Program-made: the position numbers and the translations under genes | Origin: Geobacter sp. FeAm09 | GTDB lineage: Bacteria > Desulfobacterota > Desulfuromonadia > Geobacterales > Pseudopelobacteraceae | DNA: 64,000 bases | Direction of reading: 5' to 3' | Assembly (NCBI RefSeq): GCF_008330225.1 | Contig: NZ_CP042466.1 | Location: 3,094,001 to 3,158,000, forward strand | In this document: piece by piece, positions 8,780 to 19,104 of the stretch | Layout: every line of letters starts with the position of its first letter | Numbering within the stretch: position 1 is the first letter of the stretch | Notes under the pieces: model-generated | The model's input: the letters and a program-made list of their open reading frames with translations, nothing else | What the model was told of the DNA's origin: nothing | Database searches by the model: none

Positions 8780-10489
8780 CTCCGGAGCCTTCCCATCAAA
8801 GAACCTTACGGCAATCTCGCAGGACTCAAACAGAGCCAGATCCAGGCACTGGAACGCCTCTACCGGCGGCGCGTCCCGCCGGCCGAATTCTGCTCCTCCG
8901 AACTGGCCGCCCGCCTCGTCGAAATCTCCTCCGACATCCGCCGCCAACTCGGCATCCTGGTCAACCGCCAGGGCATGGTGGAGTACGTCGTCGTGGGTGA
9001 TGAAAAGGGGCTCGTCATCCCCGAACTGCGGGACTACCCCCTAGGCAAGCATCCGCTGCGGGGCCTGCGCCTCATCCACACCCACCTCAAGCACGAACCG
9101 GTCAGCGAAGACGACATCACCGACCTCGCCCTCTTGCGCCTCGATCTCCTGGCCGCCCTGCTCTTCACAGCGGAACGGCACCAGATCTCGGCCCAGATCG
9201 CCCATCTTTCCCCGGCCCACGGCGGCCCCTCCACCGTTACCGGCCCTGTCGCGCCGCTTGAGCGCATCGACCTGGACTGCAGCCATTTCTTTGCCGAGCT
9301 GGAAGCCGACCTGGAGCGGGCCGCGCGCACGACCGGCCGGGGCGGCGAGGCCCTGGAGCGCGCCATCCTGATCTCGGTCACCACCAGCGGGACGCGCCAG
9401 GAGGCCGAGGACTCCATCGCCGAACTGCGCGAACTGGCCAGGACCGCCAGCATCGAGGCGCTGGACACCTTCATCCAGCGCCCCCGCAAGCTCAATCCCC
9501 GCTTCCTCATGGGCGAGGGCAAGATGCGCGACGTGGTCATCCGCGCCCTCCAGAGGGGCGCCACCATGCTGGTCTTCGACCAGGAACTGACGCCGGCCCA
9601 GATCCGCTCCATCTCGGCCATGACCGAACTGAAGGTCATCGACCGCAGCCAGTTGATCCTGGACATCTTCGCCCGCCGGGCCAGGAGCCTGGACGGCAAG
9701 GTCCAGGTGGAACTGGCCCAGCTCAAGTACCTGCTGCCGCGCCTGACCGGCCGGGGGGTGCAGATGTCGCGCCTCATGGGGGGCATCGGCGGGCGCGGAC
9801 CGGGCGAGACCAAACTGGAGACCGACCGCCGCCGCATCCGCGACCGCATCGCCAGCCTGGAGCGGGAGCTGAAGGAACTCTCCCGGGGCCGCGACCAGCG
9901 CCGCCGCCAGCGGGTCAAGGCCGGCGTGCCGATCATCTCCATCGTCGGCTACACCAATGCCGGCAAATCCACCCTGCTGAACGCCCTGACCCAGAGCGAG
10001 GTCTTCACCGAAGACCTGCTCTTCGCCACCCTGGACACCTCCACCCGCCGCCTGCGCTTCCCCCGGGAACGGGAGGTGATCATCACCGACACGGTCGGCT
10101 TCATCCGCTCCCTGCCCGCGTCGCTGCTGGGCGCCTTCAAGGCCACCCTGGAAGAGCTGCAGGACGCCGACCTGCTGCTGCACGTGGTGGACGCGGCCAA
10201 CCCCCGCTTCGAGGACCAGATCGCCCAGGTGCGGGCCATCCTCGCGGAACTGGGGCTGGGGGACAAACCGGAACTCCTGATCTTCAACAAGTCCGACGTC
10301 CTGAACGACCTGAAGAAGAAGGACACGGTGGCCTTCCTCAAGGTGCGCCAGGTTGCCCGCACCACCGGTGCCCTGACCATCTCGGCCCGGGACCGCAAAA
10401 GCCTCGCGCCGCTGGTCGAGGAGCTACAGCGGCGCTTCTGGCCGGCAGAACAGGCCGAGTGGGACGCAACTACTCAAACTGCGCCTTGA
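8768..10489 (+). CDS. hflX: GTPase HflX
   Basis: HflX is a ribosome-associated GTPase that splits stalled ribosomes under stress. This 573-residue reading frame has an extended N terminus (about 190 residues, LKQSQIQALERLYRRRVPP), then the HflX domain with NPRFLMGEGK and LMGGIGGRGPGETKLETDRR. The G domain follows (about 385-560): G1 GYTNAGKST, G3 DTVGF, G4 NKSD. No ATG exists near the 5' end. GTG 8768 sits inside the fabI terminator stem, while an in-frame ATC at 8795 has GGAG at ideal spacing, so the true start is uncertain. The 3' end overlaps yceH by 20 bp, convergently. Confidence 0.94.
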   Translation: MPGFLRSLPIKEPYGNLAGLKQSQIQALERLYRRRVPPAEFCSSELAARLVEISSDIRRQLGILVNRQGMVEYVVVGDEKGLVIPELRDYPLGKHPLRGLRLIHTHLKHEPVSEDDITDLALLRLDLLAALLFTAERHQISAQIAHLSPAHGGPSTVTGPVAPLERIDLDCSHFFAELEADLERAARTTGRGGEALERAILISVTTSGTRQEAEDSIAELRELARTASIEALDTFIQRPRKLNPRFLMGEGKMRDVVIRALQRGATMLVFDQELTPAQIRSISAMTELKVIDRSQLILDIFARRARSLDGKVQVELAQLKYLLPRLTGRGVQMSRLMGGIGGRGPGETKLETDRRRIRDRIASLERELKELSRGRDQRRRQRVKAGVPIISIVGYTNAGKSTLLNALTQSEVFTEDLLFATLDTSTRRLRFPREREVIITDTVGFIRSLPASLLGAFKATLEELQDADLLLHVVDAANPRFEDQIAQVRAILAELGLGDKPELLIFNKSDVLNDLKKKDTVAFLKVRQVARTTGALTISARDRKSLAPLVEELQRRFWPAEQAEWDATTQTAP

Positions 10490-11129
10490 ACTCCTCCACC
10501 GCCTGCCGCAGGGCGGCTACCTCGGCCCGCAGCAGGGCCACCTCCCCCTCCAGCGCCCCGATCCGTTCCTGCTCCGCCGTCACCCGCTGCCGGGCCGCTT
10601 CGGCGGGCAGAGCCCCCTCCTCCGGCACGGACTCGGGCTCGCCGCTGAAAAGCTGGGCGTAGCGGGACTCCTTCCGCCCCGGTTGCCGGGGCAGGCGCAT
10701 CACCAGGGGCGTTTCCCGCTCCGTAAGCTCCCGCAGCACCTCCTCCACCGCGGCCAGGTCGGCAAAGGGATGCATCCGCTCCCCCCTGGTGCGCAGCTCG
10801 CCCACGGTCTGGGGACCGCGCACCATCATTTCGCAGACAATGGCCAGTTCGGCCGCCACCAGCCCCAGCTTTTCCGCCAGGATATGGCGATATTTGGGCA
10901 CCCGCCCGCCGTCGGCCGCGACCACGGCCAACTGCTTGAAGCGCAGGCCGTCCAGGGCGCGCACCACGTCCTCCTCGGCCAGGGCCATGATCGGGTCGCG
11001 GTTCGACTTCTGGTTGCAGGCGTTGGTAAGCCCGTTCAGGGTGAGGGGATAATACTCCGGCGTGGTCAGCTCCTTTTCGATCAGGCACCCGAGAACCCGC
11101 ACCTCCACACTATCCAGCAGATTATCCAT
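10470..11129 (-). CDS. YceH/DUF480 family protein (UPF0502)
   Basis: The 219-residue protein matches the YceH family: two winged-helix-like domains beginning LDSVEVRVLGCLIEKELTTPEYYPLTLNGL and CNQKSNRDP, then a second domain with MMVRGPQTVGELRTR and MRLPRQPGRKESRYAQLF. It ends in a coiled coil (about residues 180-219, ERIGALEGEVALLRAEVAAL) that suggests dimerisation. It is a presumed DNA-binding protein of unknown target and is convergent with hflX. Confidence 0.9.
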   Translation of the reverse strand: MDNLLDSVEVRVLGCLIEKELTTPEYYPLTLNGLTNACNQKSNRDPIMALAEEDVVRALDGLRFKQLAVVAADGGRVPKYRHILAEKLGLVAAELAIVCEMMVRGPQTVGELRTRGERMHPFADLAAVEEVLRELTERETPLVMRLPRQPGRKESRYAQLFSGEPESVPEEGALPAEAARQRVTAEQERIGALEGEVALLRAEVAALRQAVEEFKAQFE

Positions 11130-11224
11130 GAAAAGCTCCTTTCGCGCAGCGCATAACCACGTGCCGCCACTATATCACGATGCGCGCGGCCGGGCACCGG
11201 ATTTTGCCGGCCGCACGCCGCAAT

Positions 11225-11300
11225 CTGTATACACGTCTACAGGTATACGTGATTGGTAATGACGCAGCCGGCCGCTATACTTATCATGTTATACGTATGT
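11225..11300 (+). promoter_or_regulatory. GTATAC-rich upstream region of the BioD/DRTGG gene
   Basis: Two GTATAC hexamers 10 bp apart (GTATACACGTCTACAGGTATAC) are followed by TATACTT and TATACGTATG. The spacing of palindromic hexamers resembles an operator overlapping promoter -10 elements. No regulator is encoded next to it, so this is only a candidate. Confidence 0.3.
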
Positions 11301-11326
11301 CTTGTGCGCTCAGGGAGTATTCGTTC

Positions 11327-12469
11327 ATGTGCAAAAAGCTCTTCATTGCCGCCACTGGCCAGCACTGCGGTAAAACCACCATCAGCCTCTCGCTGATGCA
11401 TCTGGCGCGGCAGCGGTATGAACGGGTCGGCTACATCAAGCCGCTGGGGCCGAAATGCTTTGAATTCGGCGGCGTCGTCGTGGATAAGGACGCGGCCCTG
11501 ATGGCGCAGGTCTTCGGCATGGAGAGCGAGATCGCCCTCATGTCGCCGCTGGTCATCGGCAAACACTCCACCAAGAAATTCGTGGACGGCGAGCTGTCCC
11601 GGGAATGGGCCATGGAGAAGGTCGTCACGGCCTGCCGGGAGCTGGAATCGCGCTACGACCTTCTGCTGATCGAGGGGGCGGGGCACGGCGGCGTCGGTTC
11701 CGTCATCGGCCTCAACAACGCCGACGTGGCCAAACTGCTGGATGCGCCGGTCGTGATGGTGGCGGGCGGCGGCATCGGCAACGTCATCGATTCCGTGCGG
11801 CTCAACCTGGCGCTGTACGAGCAGGAAGGCGTGGATGTGCGCATGCTGCTGGTCAACAAGCTGCTGGCGGAAAAGCGCGCCTCGTCCCTTTCCTACCTGG
11901 AGCGTTATTTCGAGAGCAAACGGATTCGGGTCTGCGGGGCCTTCGATTATTCTCCGGTCCTGGCCAACCCGACCCTGCACAGTATCGCCAAGCTGCTCGA
12001 ACGGCCGCTGATGGGGGACCCGGGCAAAAAACTGCGCATCATCCACAACTTTCAATTGGGGGCCGCCTCTTCCCAAAAGGTCATCGACAACCTGCGGGAA
12101 TCGACCCTGCTGATCTCGACCAGTTCCCGCGACGAACTCCTGGTCACCCTCTCGTCGCTGTACAACATCCCCTCGTACCACAAGCTGATCGCCGGGATGG
12201 TCATCCCCGGGCACGCGCCGGTGTCGGCCATTACCCAACGGATCATCGACGACAGCGGCATACCCTACATCCGCATCGAACAGACCACGGCCGAGACCTT
12301 CACCGCGCTGAGCGGCCATGTCTCCAAGATATCGGCCGAAGATACCGAAAAGATCTCGCTCATAACCAGCCAGGCCGAGAAGGTCATCGACTTCGACGCC
12401 ATCGAGACGCTTCTCGAAATCGGCGCGCCGCCGGCAATCGACAAGATGCCCCTTGCCCGGGCGGCGTGA
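11327..12469 (+). CDS. BioD-like P-loop ATPase with DRTGG domain
   Basis: The 380-residue protein has an N-terminal dethiobiotin-synthase/CobB-type ATPase (Walker A AATGQHCGKTTIS, residues 8-20; LLLIEGAGHGGVGSVI around 115-130) and a C-terminal DRTGG-like half (about 215-330). This layout is seen in phosphotransacetylase N-terminal regions and stand-alone regulators. The catalytic role is unknown. ATG 11327 follows CAGGGAG, and the longer upstream frame has no support. An intrinsic terminator follows. Confidence 0.8.
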   Translation: MCKKLFIAATGQHCGKTTISLSLMHLARQRYERVGYIKPLGPKCFEFGGVVVDKDAALMAQVFGMESEIALMSPLVIGKHSTKKFVDGELSREWAMEKVVTACRELESRYDLLLIEGAGHGGVGSVIGLNNADVAKLLDAPVVMVAGGGIGNVIDSVRLNLALYEQEGVDVRMLLVNKLLAEKRASSLSYLERYFESKRIRVCGAFDYSPVLANPTLHSIAKLLERPLMGDPGKKLRIIHNFQLGAASSQKVIDNLRESTLLISTSSRDELLVTLSSLYNIPSYHKLIAGMVIPGHAPVSAITQRIIDDSGIPYIRIEQTTAETFTALSGHVSKISAEDTEKISLITSQAEKVIDFDAIETLLEIGAPPAIDKMPLARAA

Positions 12470-12491
12470 GGAGATACCCTGTAATTGAGAA

Positions 12492-12516
12492 AGGCGGCCA
12501 AGCGGTCGCCTTTTTT
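12492..12516 (+). terminator. Intrinsic terminator after the BioD/DRTGG gene
   Basis: AGGCGGCC-AAGC-GGTCGCC forms a stem directly followed by six Ts, about 23 nt after the stop codon. Confidence 0.9.
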
Positions 12517-12544
12517 ATTTAACAGATCAAAGCATACCATCATA

Positions 12545-12610
12545 TTTGAATTTTGGAGACCTGCCCCCTTGTAAGTTCCCTGTAGAATGTAGACCTGACC
12601 CTTATAAGTT
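12545..12610 (+). repeat. RAYT-associated repeat, copy 1 plus outer inverted-repeat end
   Basis: 12581-12610 reads TGTAGAATGTAGACCTGACC followed by CTTATAAGTT, identical to copy 3 at 14272-14301. Just before it, 12545-12566 (TTTGAATTTTGGAGACCTGC...) matches the reverse complement of 14694-14717. These repeats frame the accessory region and match the sequence at the end of the transposase gene, as REP-type targets of Y1 transposases do. Confidence 0.8.
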
Positions 12611-12690
12611 CTCCTTATTGAGGAGATCAACCTTGGTCTCGTTGTCAGTCAGAATCACAAGCAATCCTCATTATTGGCGTCTTCACAATT

Positions 12691-13134
12691 TTAACTCAAA
12701 CTAAAGTGCTTTTTGATACGTAAAGGTACTAAATTTAGGTTTTGCATTTTCATGATTTCATTTAACAGATCTGATTCAGTCTCTACATTTTGTGTAACTG
12801 CTAATAAAATATCTTCAATGTAATTACTAAGTTCAAGTTTGCGTTGCTCATCATTAATATTATTTTCAAAATTTAGAAGTTCCTTTATTCTATTGTTTTT
12901 TTCTAAAACATTGGAACCAAATCCATAACTAATATGCATTCGCAAACTACCAAGTTCGATTTTTTTGAGAATAAAACCATAGTCCAAATAATATGAATTA
13001 CCGTATAATGATCTCTGCAAATCAACAACTTTCAACAAATCATTGCTTTCACCAAACCATTTGTTACCTTTTTTTTTAAAACCATATTGTGTAAGTATTT
13101 CATTTAAAAATTTAATAAATTCTTTATGTTCCAT
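12691..13134 (-). CDS. DUF4304-like protein, possible immunity protein
   Basis: The 147-residue protein begins HKEFIKFLNEILTQYGFKKK and NKWFGES, which resembles the DUF4304 family. Its base composition is far more AT-rich than the surroundings, and the codon use (AAA, AAT, TTA) signals transfer. It starts 12 nt after the stop of a reading-frame fragment that looks like a toxin C terminus. DUF4304 proteins are found among immunity genes of polymorphic toxins, so a toxin-immunity pair remnant is likely but inferred. Confidence 0.65.
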   Translation of the reverse strand: MEHKEFIKFLNEILTQYGFKKKGNKWFGESNDLLKVVDLQRSLYGNSYYLDYGFILKKIELGSLRMHISYGFGSNVLEKNNRIKELLNFENNINDEQRKLELSNYIEDILLAVTQNVETESDLLNEIMKMQNLNLVPLRIKKHFSLS

Positions 13135-13146
13135 ATTTGTGCCTCT

Positions 13147-13257
13147 TCAATAAAGATCTAGTACAGTCTTCCACTCGCCGCCAAATTTTTGTTCAAATGC
13201 TTTTTGGTATTTATTTAGTTGGTTCAGTCCTTGTCTTATCGATCTAGGATTATTTAA
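13147..13257 (-). pseudogene. C-terminal fragment of a putative polymorphic toxin
   Basis: In the minus strand directly upstream of the DUF4304 gene, a 36-codon open frame ends in a stop at 13147-13149. It encodes Leu-Asn-Asn-Pro-Arg-Ser-Ile-Arg, then GLNQLNKYQKAFEQKFGG, then Glu-Trp-Lys-Thr-Val-Leu-Asp-Leu-Tyr. The frame has no start codon and runs into the repeat at 13268. The amphipathic, charged sequence and its place before an immunity-like gene resemble the tail of an Rhs/CDI-type toxin. The family cannot be named. Confidence 0.45.
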
Positions 13258-13267
13258 TACCCTCAAA

Positions 13268-13288
13268 GGGTCAGGTCTACATTCTACA
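13268..13288 (-). repeat. RAYT-associated repeat, copy 2 (inverted), overlapping the transposase stop
   Basis: On the minus strand this reads TGTAGAATGTAGACCTGACC plus C, identical to the core of copies 1 and 3. The transposase reading frame ends inside it: its last codons TGT AGA ATG TAG are made of the repeat itself. Confidence 0.85.
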
Positions 13289-14221
13289 CATTTTCAACCT
13301 ACCCGTTATTCTCTCCACTACTTCCCTTAGTTTCCTATCGCCTTCCAGTTCTCTGGCAAACCTCCTGCTTGCTTCACTTATCCCGGTATCGCGCACGTTG
13401 AATCGCTCGCCTAGTTCCCGAAGTCTCATGCCGCTGTATTTGTGGCAAAGATGAATGCTTGCCCGTCGAGCGAGCTTTATGTCTTCGCCAAATTCGGCTT
13501 CCACATCTTTTATTATCTGTTCCGGTGTAGGTCGCATGGCAAATTGCCGCAGCACTGGAATATCCCTGTCTTCTTTCCCTTTGAGATGCGTCGCGGCTAT
13601 TTCCTCAACAAAAGTCGGGCTCCCCAATATTGATGCGCCTATGGCTCCCCTCAAAGGACTCTCGTATTCCTTGCCAAGCCGGTCTTCGACAAAGGCCCGA
13701 TACTTTTTGTGCGCATCCGCGTTCTTTTTCCCAAAACAACCGAGGATGAATCCGGTCTTCAGCCATTCAGGCGGCTCGCTTTCTCCGCAATAATCCCGAT
13801 AACTTGACCACTGGTATTGTTCCGGCCTCTCGACGATTCCCACTCGCACTGGATTCAGGTGAATATAACGGGATAGTTCCGCTGCATAATCATCAGCTTC
13901 AACAAGGATTGCCTTGTATCTTCCCTGAAACAGATGCCCCGCCCTCTTCCTCTTGACGTTGAAGTAGGTGGTGTATGCGCCGTTTATGTGCCTCATGATC
14001 TGAGACAGGTTCCCTCCGGGCGTTTCCAGCAACAGGTGATAATGGTTGCCCATCAGGCAATAAGCATGAATCACTGCGCCATACCGCTCTGTTGCTGTGG
14101 CCAAGTAGACAAGAAACTTTTCCCTGTCCCTCTGGCTCTTGAATACGTCCTTCTGCTCGTTGCCTCTCGATGTCACATGGTAAAAGGCACCCGGATATTC
14201 GATCCTTAATGGTCGTGCCAT
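13277..14221 (-). mobile_element. REP-associated tyrosine (Y1/IS200-like) transposase
   Basis: The 314-residue protein is a Y1_Tnp single-strand transposase. It starts with MARPLRIEYPGAFYHVTSRG, with the HuH motif in YCLMGNHYHLLLETP (about residues 54-68) and the catalytic Tyr region in AGHLFQGRYKAILVE and YIHLNPVRVGIV. The C-terminal part (about 225-305) looks like a DnaA-type helix-turn-helix with RRASIHLCHKYSGMRLRELG. GC content is higher than that of its neighbours. Flanking copies of TGTAGAATGTAGACCTGACCC are the presumed REP substrates. The gene appears intact. Confidence 0.9.
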
Positions 14222-14271
14222 TTCACTCTCCTTTGATCGCTAGAGTTTCCTCCTATTCTATCAAAGAAATA

Positions 14272-14301
14272 TGTAGAATGTAGACCTGACCCTTATAAGT
14301 T
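14272..14301 (+). repeat. RAYT-associated repeat, copy 3
   Basis: It reads TGTAGAATGTAGACCTGACC then CTTATAAGTT, the same 30 bases as copy 1, about 50 bp upstream of the transposase start. The stop codon of the next AT-rich gene abuts its end at 14302. Confidence 0.85.
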
Positions 14302-14628
14302 TTATTTGTTAAAATATTTTTCTATATTATTTTCATACATATATTCTAGCATCTTATTAGCAATGATATATCCTATAGGGTAGCCTAGCCTTAAGAAGTA
14401 CAACAAGTAGTATTTAAGTAACTTATAACCAACCTTAAGTTTATATATAATACTAAAACATATAATCAAATGAATAATTCCAAACAAACAACAAAATTTA
14501 TAAAATAACTCTGAATTTTGACCACCACTTTTTCCAGTCAAAGGTATTGAAAAGATTAATAGCGAAGTACCTAAGAAATATAAATATGCAAACAATTTTA
14601 CTGGAAAAAAAATGTGGTCATTTCTCAT
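14302..14628 (-). CDS. Hypothetical AT-rich small membrane protein
   Basis: The 108-residue protein is strongly AT-rich and contains two or three hydrophobic segments (LFAYLYFLGTSLLIFSIPL, FCCLFGIIHLIICFSIIYKL and a weaker YYLLYFLRLGYPIGYIIA). It resembles no family I can name. Small membrane proteins in such toxin-remnant patches are sometimes immunity proteins. Its stop codon is fused to repeat copy 3, and CCCTTATAAGTT occurs again upstream of its start at 14658-14669. Confidence 0.5.
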   Translation of the reverse strand: MRNDHIFFPVKLFAYLYFLGTSLLIFSIPLTGKSGGQNSELFYKFCCLFGIIHLIICFSIIYKLKVGYKLLKYYLLYFLRLGYPIGYIIANKMLEYMYENNIEKYFNK

Positions 14629-14657
14629 ATTTAATAGTGCTCCATATGTACAGAGTT

Positions 14658-14754
14658 CCCTTATAAGTTACCCAGCCAGAAAACTAACATGAAGTCAGGT
14701 CTCCAAAACTCAAATTTTAAATGACACTCTCCAAGGGCCAGCTCTACATTCTAC
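14658..14754. repeat. Degenerate RAYT-type repeats at the right edge of the accessory patch
   Basis: CCCTTATAAGTT at 14658-14669 repeats the tail of copies 1 and 3. GTCAGGTCTCCAAAACTCAA at 14694 on is the inverted partner of 12545-12566. GGGCCAGCTCTACATTCTAC at 14734 on is a diverged inverted copy of the core, followed by TATTTTCAACCGACCC, like the sequence after copy 2. These ends bound the patch symmetrically. Confidence 0.7.
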
Positions 14755-14759
14755 ATATT

Positions 14760-15100
14760 TTCAACCGACCCTTTAACACCACCGATCCCTGTGCACTTGT
14801 CCCTTGCCCTTCTACACCCCGCAAACTCAAATTTCAACGTAAAATCAAAATGTTAATAAAATTAACATAAAACGTTCACCCCTCTCAACCTTCTGTTTTC
14901 ACATAAAAAAAGGCCCCAAAACCTGCTTGGGAGCCTTTCGTTGTATCATTTTGATGCAGAAAAAATTGTATCAATGAGGACGCTTACTTACAAAAAACAA
15001 CGGAACGGTGACCAAAACAAAGGCACTGTTTGTCTTCACCCTTTGCCAAAGGGGGGAACCGGCGCCAACCTGTTCTTTGGGGTATCGTCGTCCTGGGGCA
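14760..15100. other. Gene-poor stretch with palindrome and pncBA terminator
   Basis: No convincing gene lies here. It contains a perfect dyad TGTTAATAAAATTAACA at 14851-14867, AT-rich flanks, and the minus-strand terminator of pncBA. Short plus-strand frames from 14941 on are shadows of pncA or chance frames. Confidence 0.5.
14904..14937 (-). terminator. Terminator of the pncB-pncA transcript
   Basis: On the minus strand, AGGCTCCCAA-GCAGG-TTTTGGGGCCT forms a hairpin followed by seven Ts (As on the plus strand at 14905-14911). It lies about 165 nt after the pncA stop. Confidence 0.75.
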
Positions 15101-15682
15101 CTATATCCCGTCAACCGTGGCAAAACGCACCCCGGCTTCCGCCATCTCCTCCAGGGCCCGGGCCGAGTCCCCCGCTTGCAGCTCCACCCCTGCCACGCAA
15201 TCCGTCAATACCGTCACCGTGAGGCCCGCCCGTACGGCATCCAGGGCCGACGAACGGACGCAGTAGTCGGTGGCCAGGCCGCCGACGTAGAGATGGCCCA
15301 CTCCCAGAGCGGCAAGGCACGCCCCCAGGGTGGCCCCGTCTTCGCGGGTCCCCTCGAAGGCCGAGTAGCTGTCGCTGTCGGGTGCGGTCCCCTTGGAGAT
15401 AACCGTCGTGCCCGGCGGCAGGCGCAGAGCGGGGTGAAAATCGGCCCCCCGGCTCCCCTGCACGCAGTGAGGCGGCCACATCCCGCCGTACTCCTTGAAA
15501 TGCCTCGTCACGGCGGGATGCCAGTCGCGGCTGGCAAATACCGGCAGCCCGGCCTCCCGGAACCGTTCCGCGGCCCGGCTGAGCGGTTCCGCCACCCGGT
15601 CGCCGTCCGGTACGCCGAGCGCCCCGCCGGGGCAGAAATCGTTCTGCACGTCCACGATCAAAAGCGCACTGTCCCGTTCCAC
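15101..15682 (-). CDS. pncA: Nicotinamidase (isochorismatase family)
   Basis: The 193-residue enzyme hydrolyses nicotinamide to nicotinate in NAD salvage. The catalytic Asp lies in LLIVDVQNDFCPGGALGV, the metal ligands in SRDWHP and the following His, the Lys in VISKGT, and the nucleophilic Cys in GGLATDYCVRSSALDA. GTG at 15682 is chosen because it lies 2 nt after the pncB stop with AAAAGGGGGG as ribosome binding site. A longer ATG-start frame would overlap pncB. It is co-transcribed with pncB, the next enzyme. Confidence 0.93.
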   Translation of the reverse strand: MERDSALLIVDVQNDFCPGGALGVPDGDRVAEPLSRAAERFREAGLPVFASRDWHPAVTRHFKEYGGMWPPHCVQGSRGADFHPALRLPPGTTVISKGTAPDSDSYSAFEGTREDGATLGACLAALGVGHLYVGGLATDYCVRSSALDAVRAGLTVTVLTDCVAGVELQAGDSARALEEMAEAGVRFATVDGI

Positions 15683-15684
15683 GG

Positions 15685-17112
<1,428 letters not shown>

Positions 17113-17366
17113 GATGCTTCTCCCGGGATGCGGCGGTATGGCGGACGGCAGGGGGCCCGTGCACGGCACCTGCCACGTAAAGTATACCATGGTGGTGTCC
17201 CCGGCAACCGGCTACCATAACGGAAAAGGGAGATGCGGAAATAATCCCGCAACCCCCTTTGGCCGTGTGCTACACAACGTACATACTTTTTGTTCCCGCG
17301 TCAAGAGCACCCGGGAATGCCCGGGGCGTTTTCTTCCGGCCCCGGCTACCGCCGCACGCGGTCGGC
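17113..17366. other. Intergenic region upstream of pncB
   Basis: This 254-bp stretch separates the end of the second MCP gene from pncB, both on the minus strand. I see no gene and no strong hairpin with a T tract. It should hold the pncB promoter, but no clear consensus is visible. Confidence 0.4.
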
Positions 17367-18986
17367 TTACGTCACCTTGAACTGGCTGACCATGCGCTGC
17401 AACTCCTCCGACATGGCCGACAGGCTCTTGGCCGCTTCGGCGGTCTCTCCCGCGCCTCGTGACGTTCTTTGCACGACGGCGGTTATCTGCATCATGTTGC
17501 TGCTGATCTCGCCGGTCGTGGCGGTCTGTTCTTCCGCCGCGGTGGCGATCTGGTTGGCCTGGGTGGTAACGGCGGTGATCTGCTCCAGAATATCCTCAAG
17601 CGCCCTCCCCGAACGGCCGGCCTCCTGGGTTCCCCGCTCGACCTCGCTGTTGCCCTCTTCCATGGCGGAGACGGCGCTTCTGGTCTCGTTCTGGATGGAC
17701 TTGATCATGTCCGAGATCTCTTTGGTTGCGCGGGTCGTCCGCTCGGCAAGCGCCCGGACCTCATCGGCGACAACGGCAAAACCGCGCCCCTGCTCGCCGG
17801 CACGGGCCGCTTCGATGGCGGCGTTCAAGGCCAGAAGATTCGTCTGGTCGGCGATATCTTCGATGGTCCCGACGATGGCGCCGATCTGGTCGGAGCGTGA
17901 GCCAAGGGATTCGACGGTCTTAGCCGCGCTTTTGACGCGTTCCGCTATCGAGCCCATGACGGCAACCGTCGCCTGCACCACGCCGGAGCCCTCCACGGCG
18001 GCATCGTTGGCGCGCTGGGCGCTCTCGGCCGCCAGATGGCAGTTGTGGGCAATATCGTTGGAGGTCGCGGCCATCTCCTCGCCGGCGGTCGCGACGGTGC
18101 TCGCCTGGGCCACCACCTCCTCGGAGCCTTCCGCCATCAGGTGCGCCGTGCTCATGAGCTGGGTGGAAGCCGAAGCGACCTTGCTGGCATCGGTGACGAG
18201 TTGCAGCATGATGTCCTGGAACCTGCCGACAAAGTCGTTGAAATGGGCGCACAGTTGCCCCAGTTCATCCCTGCTCTCGTACGCGACGCGGCGGGTCAGG
18301 TCCCCGTCGGCGATATGGGTAATGGAAGCGACGATCTCGCCCAGAGGCCGCCTGATGCTCCGGGTGATGGCCAGGGCGGTCAGGAAGCTCAGGACGAGGG
18401 CCACGGCCCCAAGGCCATACATCGCCGTCATGGCCGTCTTGCCGGCATCCTTGGCGCTCGCCACGCGCAGGTCCACCCGCTTTTCGTAAAAACCGAGCAA
18501 GGCGTTGGCGGCCTGGGTCGTCCGCCTGATTGCCGCCTCCCCCTCGCCGTTCATCAGGGTTTTGAACTGGGGGCCGTCACTGGCCAGGGCCGCCGCCGTA
18601 AGCTTCTTGTTGACCTCTATCTCGGCGTCGAGCGCCTGCTTGAGTTCCCCGAGCAGTTTCTTGCCATCGGGGGTCTTGGTGTTTTTATCGACAATGTCCA
18701 TATTCTCGCGATATGTTTTCCGGTATTCCTCGATCCGGGCGCTGAGTTTTTCCCGATCCGCGGGGGTATCGGCCAGGATCAGCCCCTTGATGGCTTCATC
18801 GATATTCTTGAGGCTCAGTTGCACCTTTGCGGTCCTGTCGCTCAGGTCGCTGACCCGGTTGACGTTTTCGAGCTGGTCGGCACTCTTGTAGAGACCGTTG
18901 ACCGCCGTGGCGATCACGATGACCAGCAAGAGCGAACCAATACAAAATCCCGTTTGCAGACGGGTTCCAATAGTCAGATTCTTCAT
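17367..18986 (-). CDS. Methyl-accepting chemotaxis protein
   Basis: The 539-residue receptor has a first membrane segment (about residues 12-32), a four-helix-bundle periplasmic domain (about 35-185), a second membrane segment (about 190-212), a HAMP domain ([22 protein letters not shown]) and a long signalling coiled coil. The hairpin tip is [20 protein letters not shown], followed by [19 protein letters not shown] 18986 has AAGGAGG before it. It is the last gene of the operon behind the GEMM riboswitch. The ligand is unknown. Confidence 0.93.
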   Translation of the reverse strand: MKNLTIGTRLQTGFCIGSLLLVIVIATAVNGLYKSADQLENVNRVSDLSDRTAKVQLSLKNIDEAIKGLILADTPADREKLSARIEEYRKTYRENMDIVDKNTKTPDGKKLLGELKQALDAEIEVNKKLTAAALASDGPQFKTLMNGEGEAAIRRTTQAANALLGFYEKRVDLRVASAKDAGKTAMTAMYGLGAVALVLSFLTALAITRSIRRPLGEIVASITHIADGDLTRRVAYESRDELGQLCAHFNDFVGRFQDIMLQLVTDASKVASASTQLMSTAHLMAEGSEEVVAQASTVATAGEEMAATSNDIAHNCHLAAESAQRANDAAVEGSGVVQATVAVMGSIAERVKSAAKTVESLGSRSDQIGAIVGTIEDIADQTNLLALNAAIEAARAGEQGRGFAVVADEVRALAERTTRATKEISDMIKSIQNETRSAVSAMEEGNSEVERGTQEAGRSGRALEDILEQITAVTTQANQIATAAEEQTATTGEISSNMMQITAVVQRTSRGAGETAEAAKSLSAMSEELQRMVSQFKVT

Positions 18987-19104
18987 TGTGCTACCTCCTT
19001 GGATGTGGCTCAGCGCCAATAACATTTCAATTTCTGCAGCTTACCGGCATGGCCCGCTGGCAAGGCATGTCCCACGCCCATGGCGCCCCTGGGGCCTTCC
19101 TGCG

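Noticed and set aside
12545-14754. Possible CRISPR array or integron because of repeated 20-30 bp units
   Set aside because: Copies are few, irregularly spaced and in both orientations, no cas or integrase gene is present, and the transposase explains them.
14941-15266. Plus-strand frames overlapping the pncA end
   Set aside because: They mirror pncA on the opposite strand and start in non-coding sequence.
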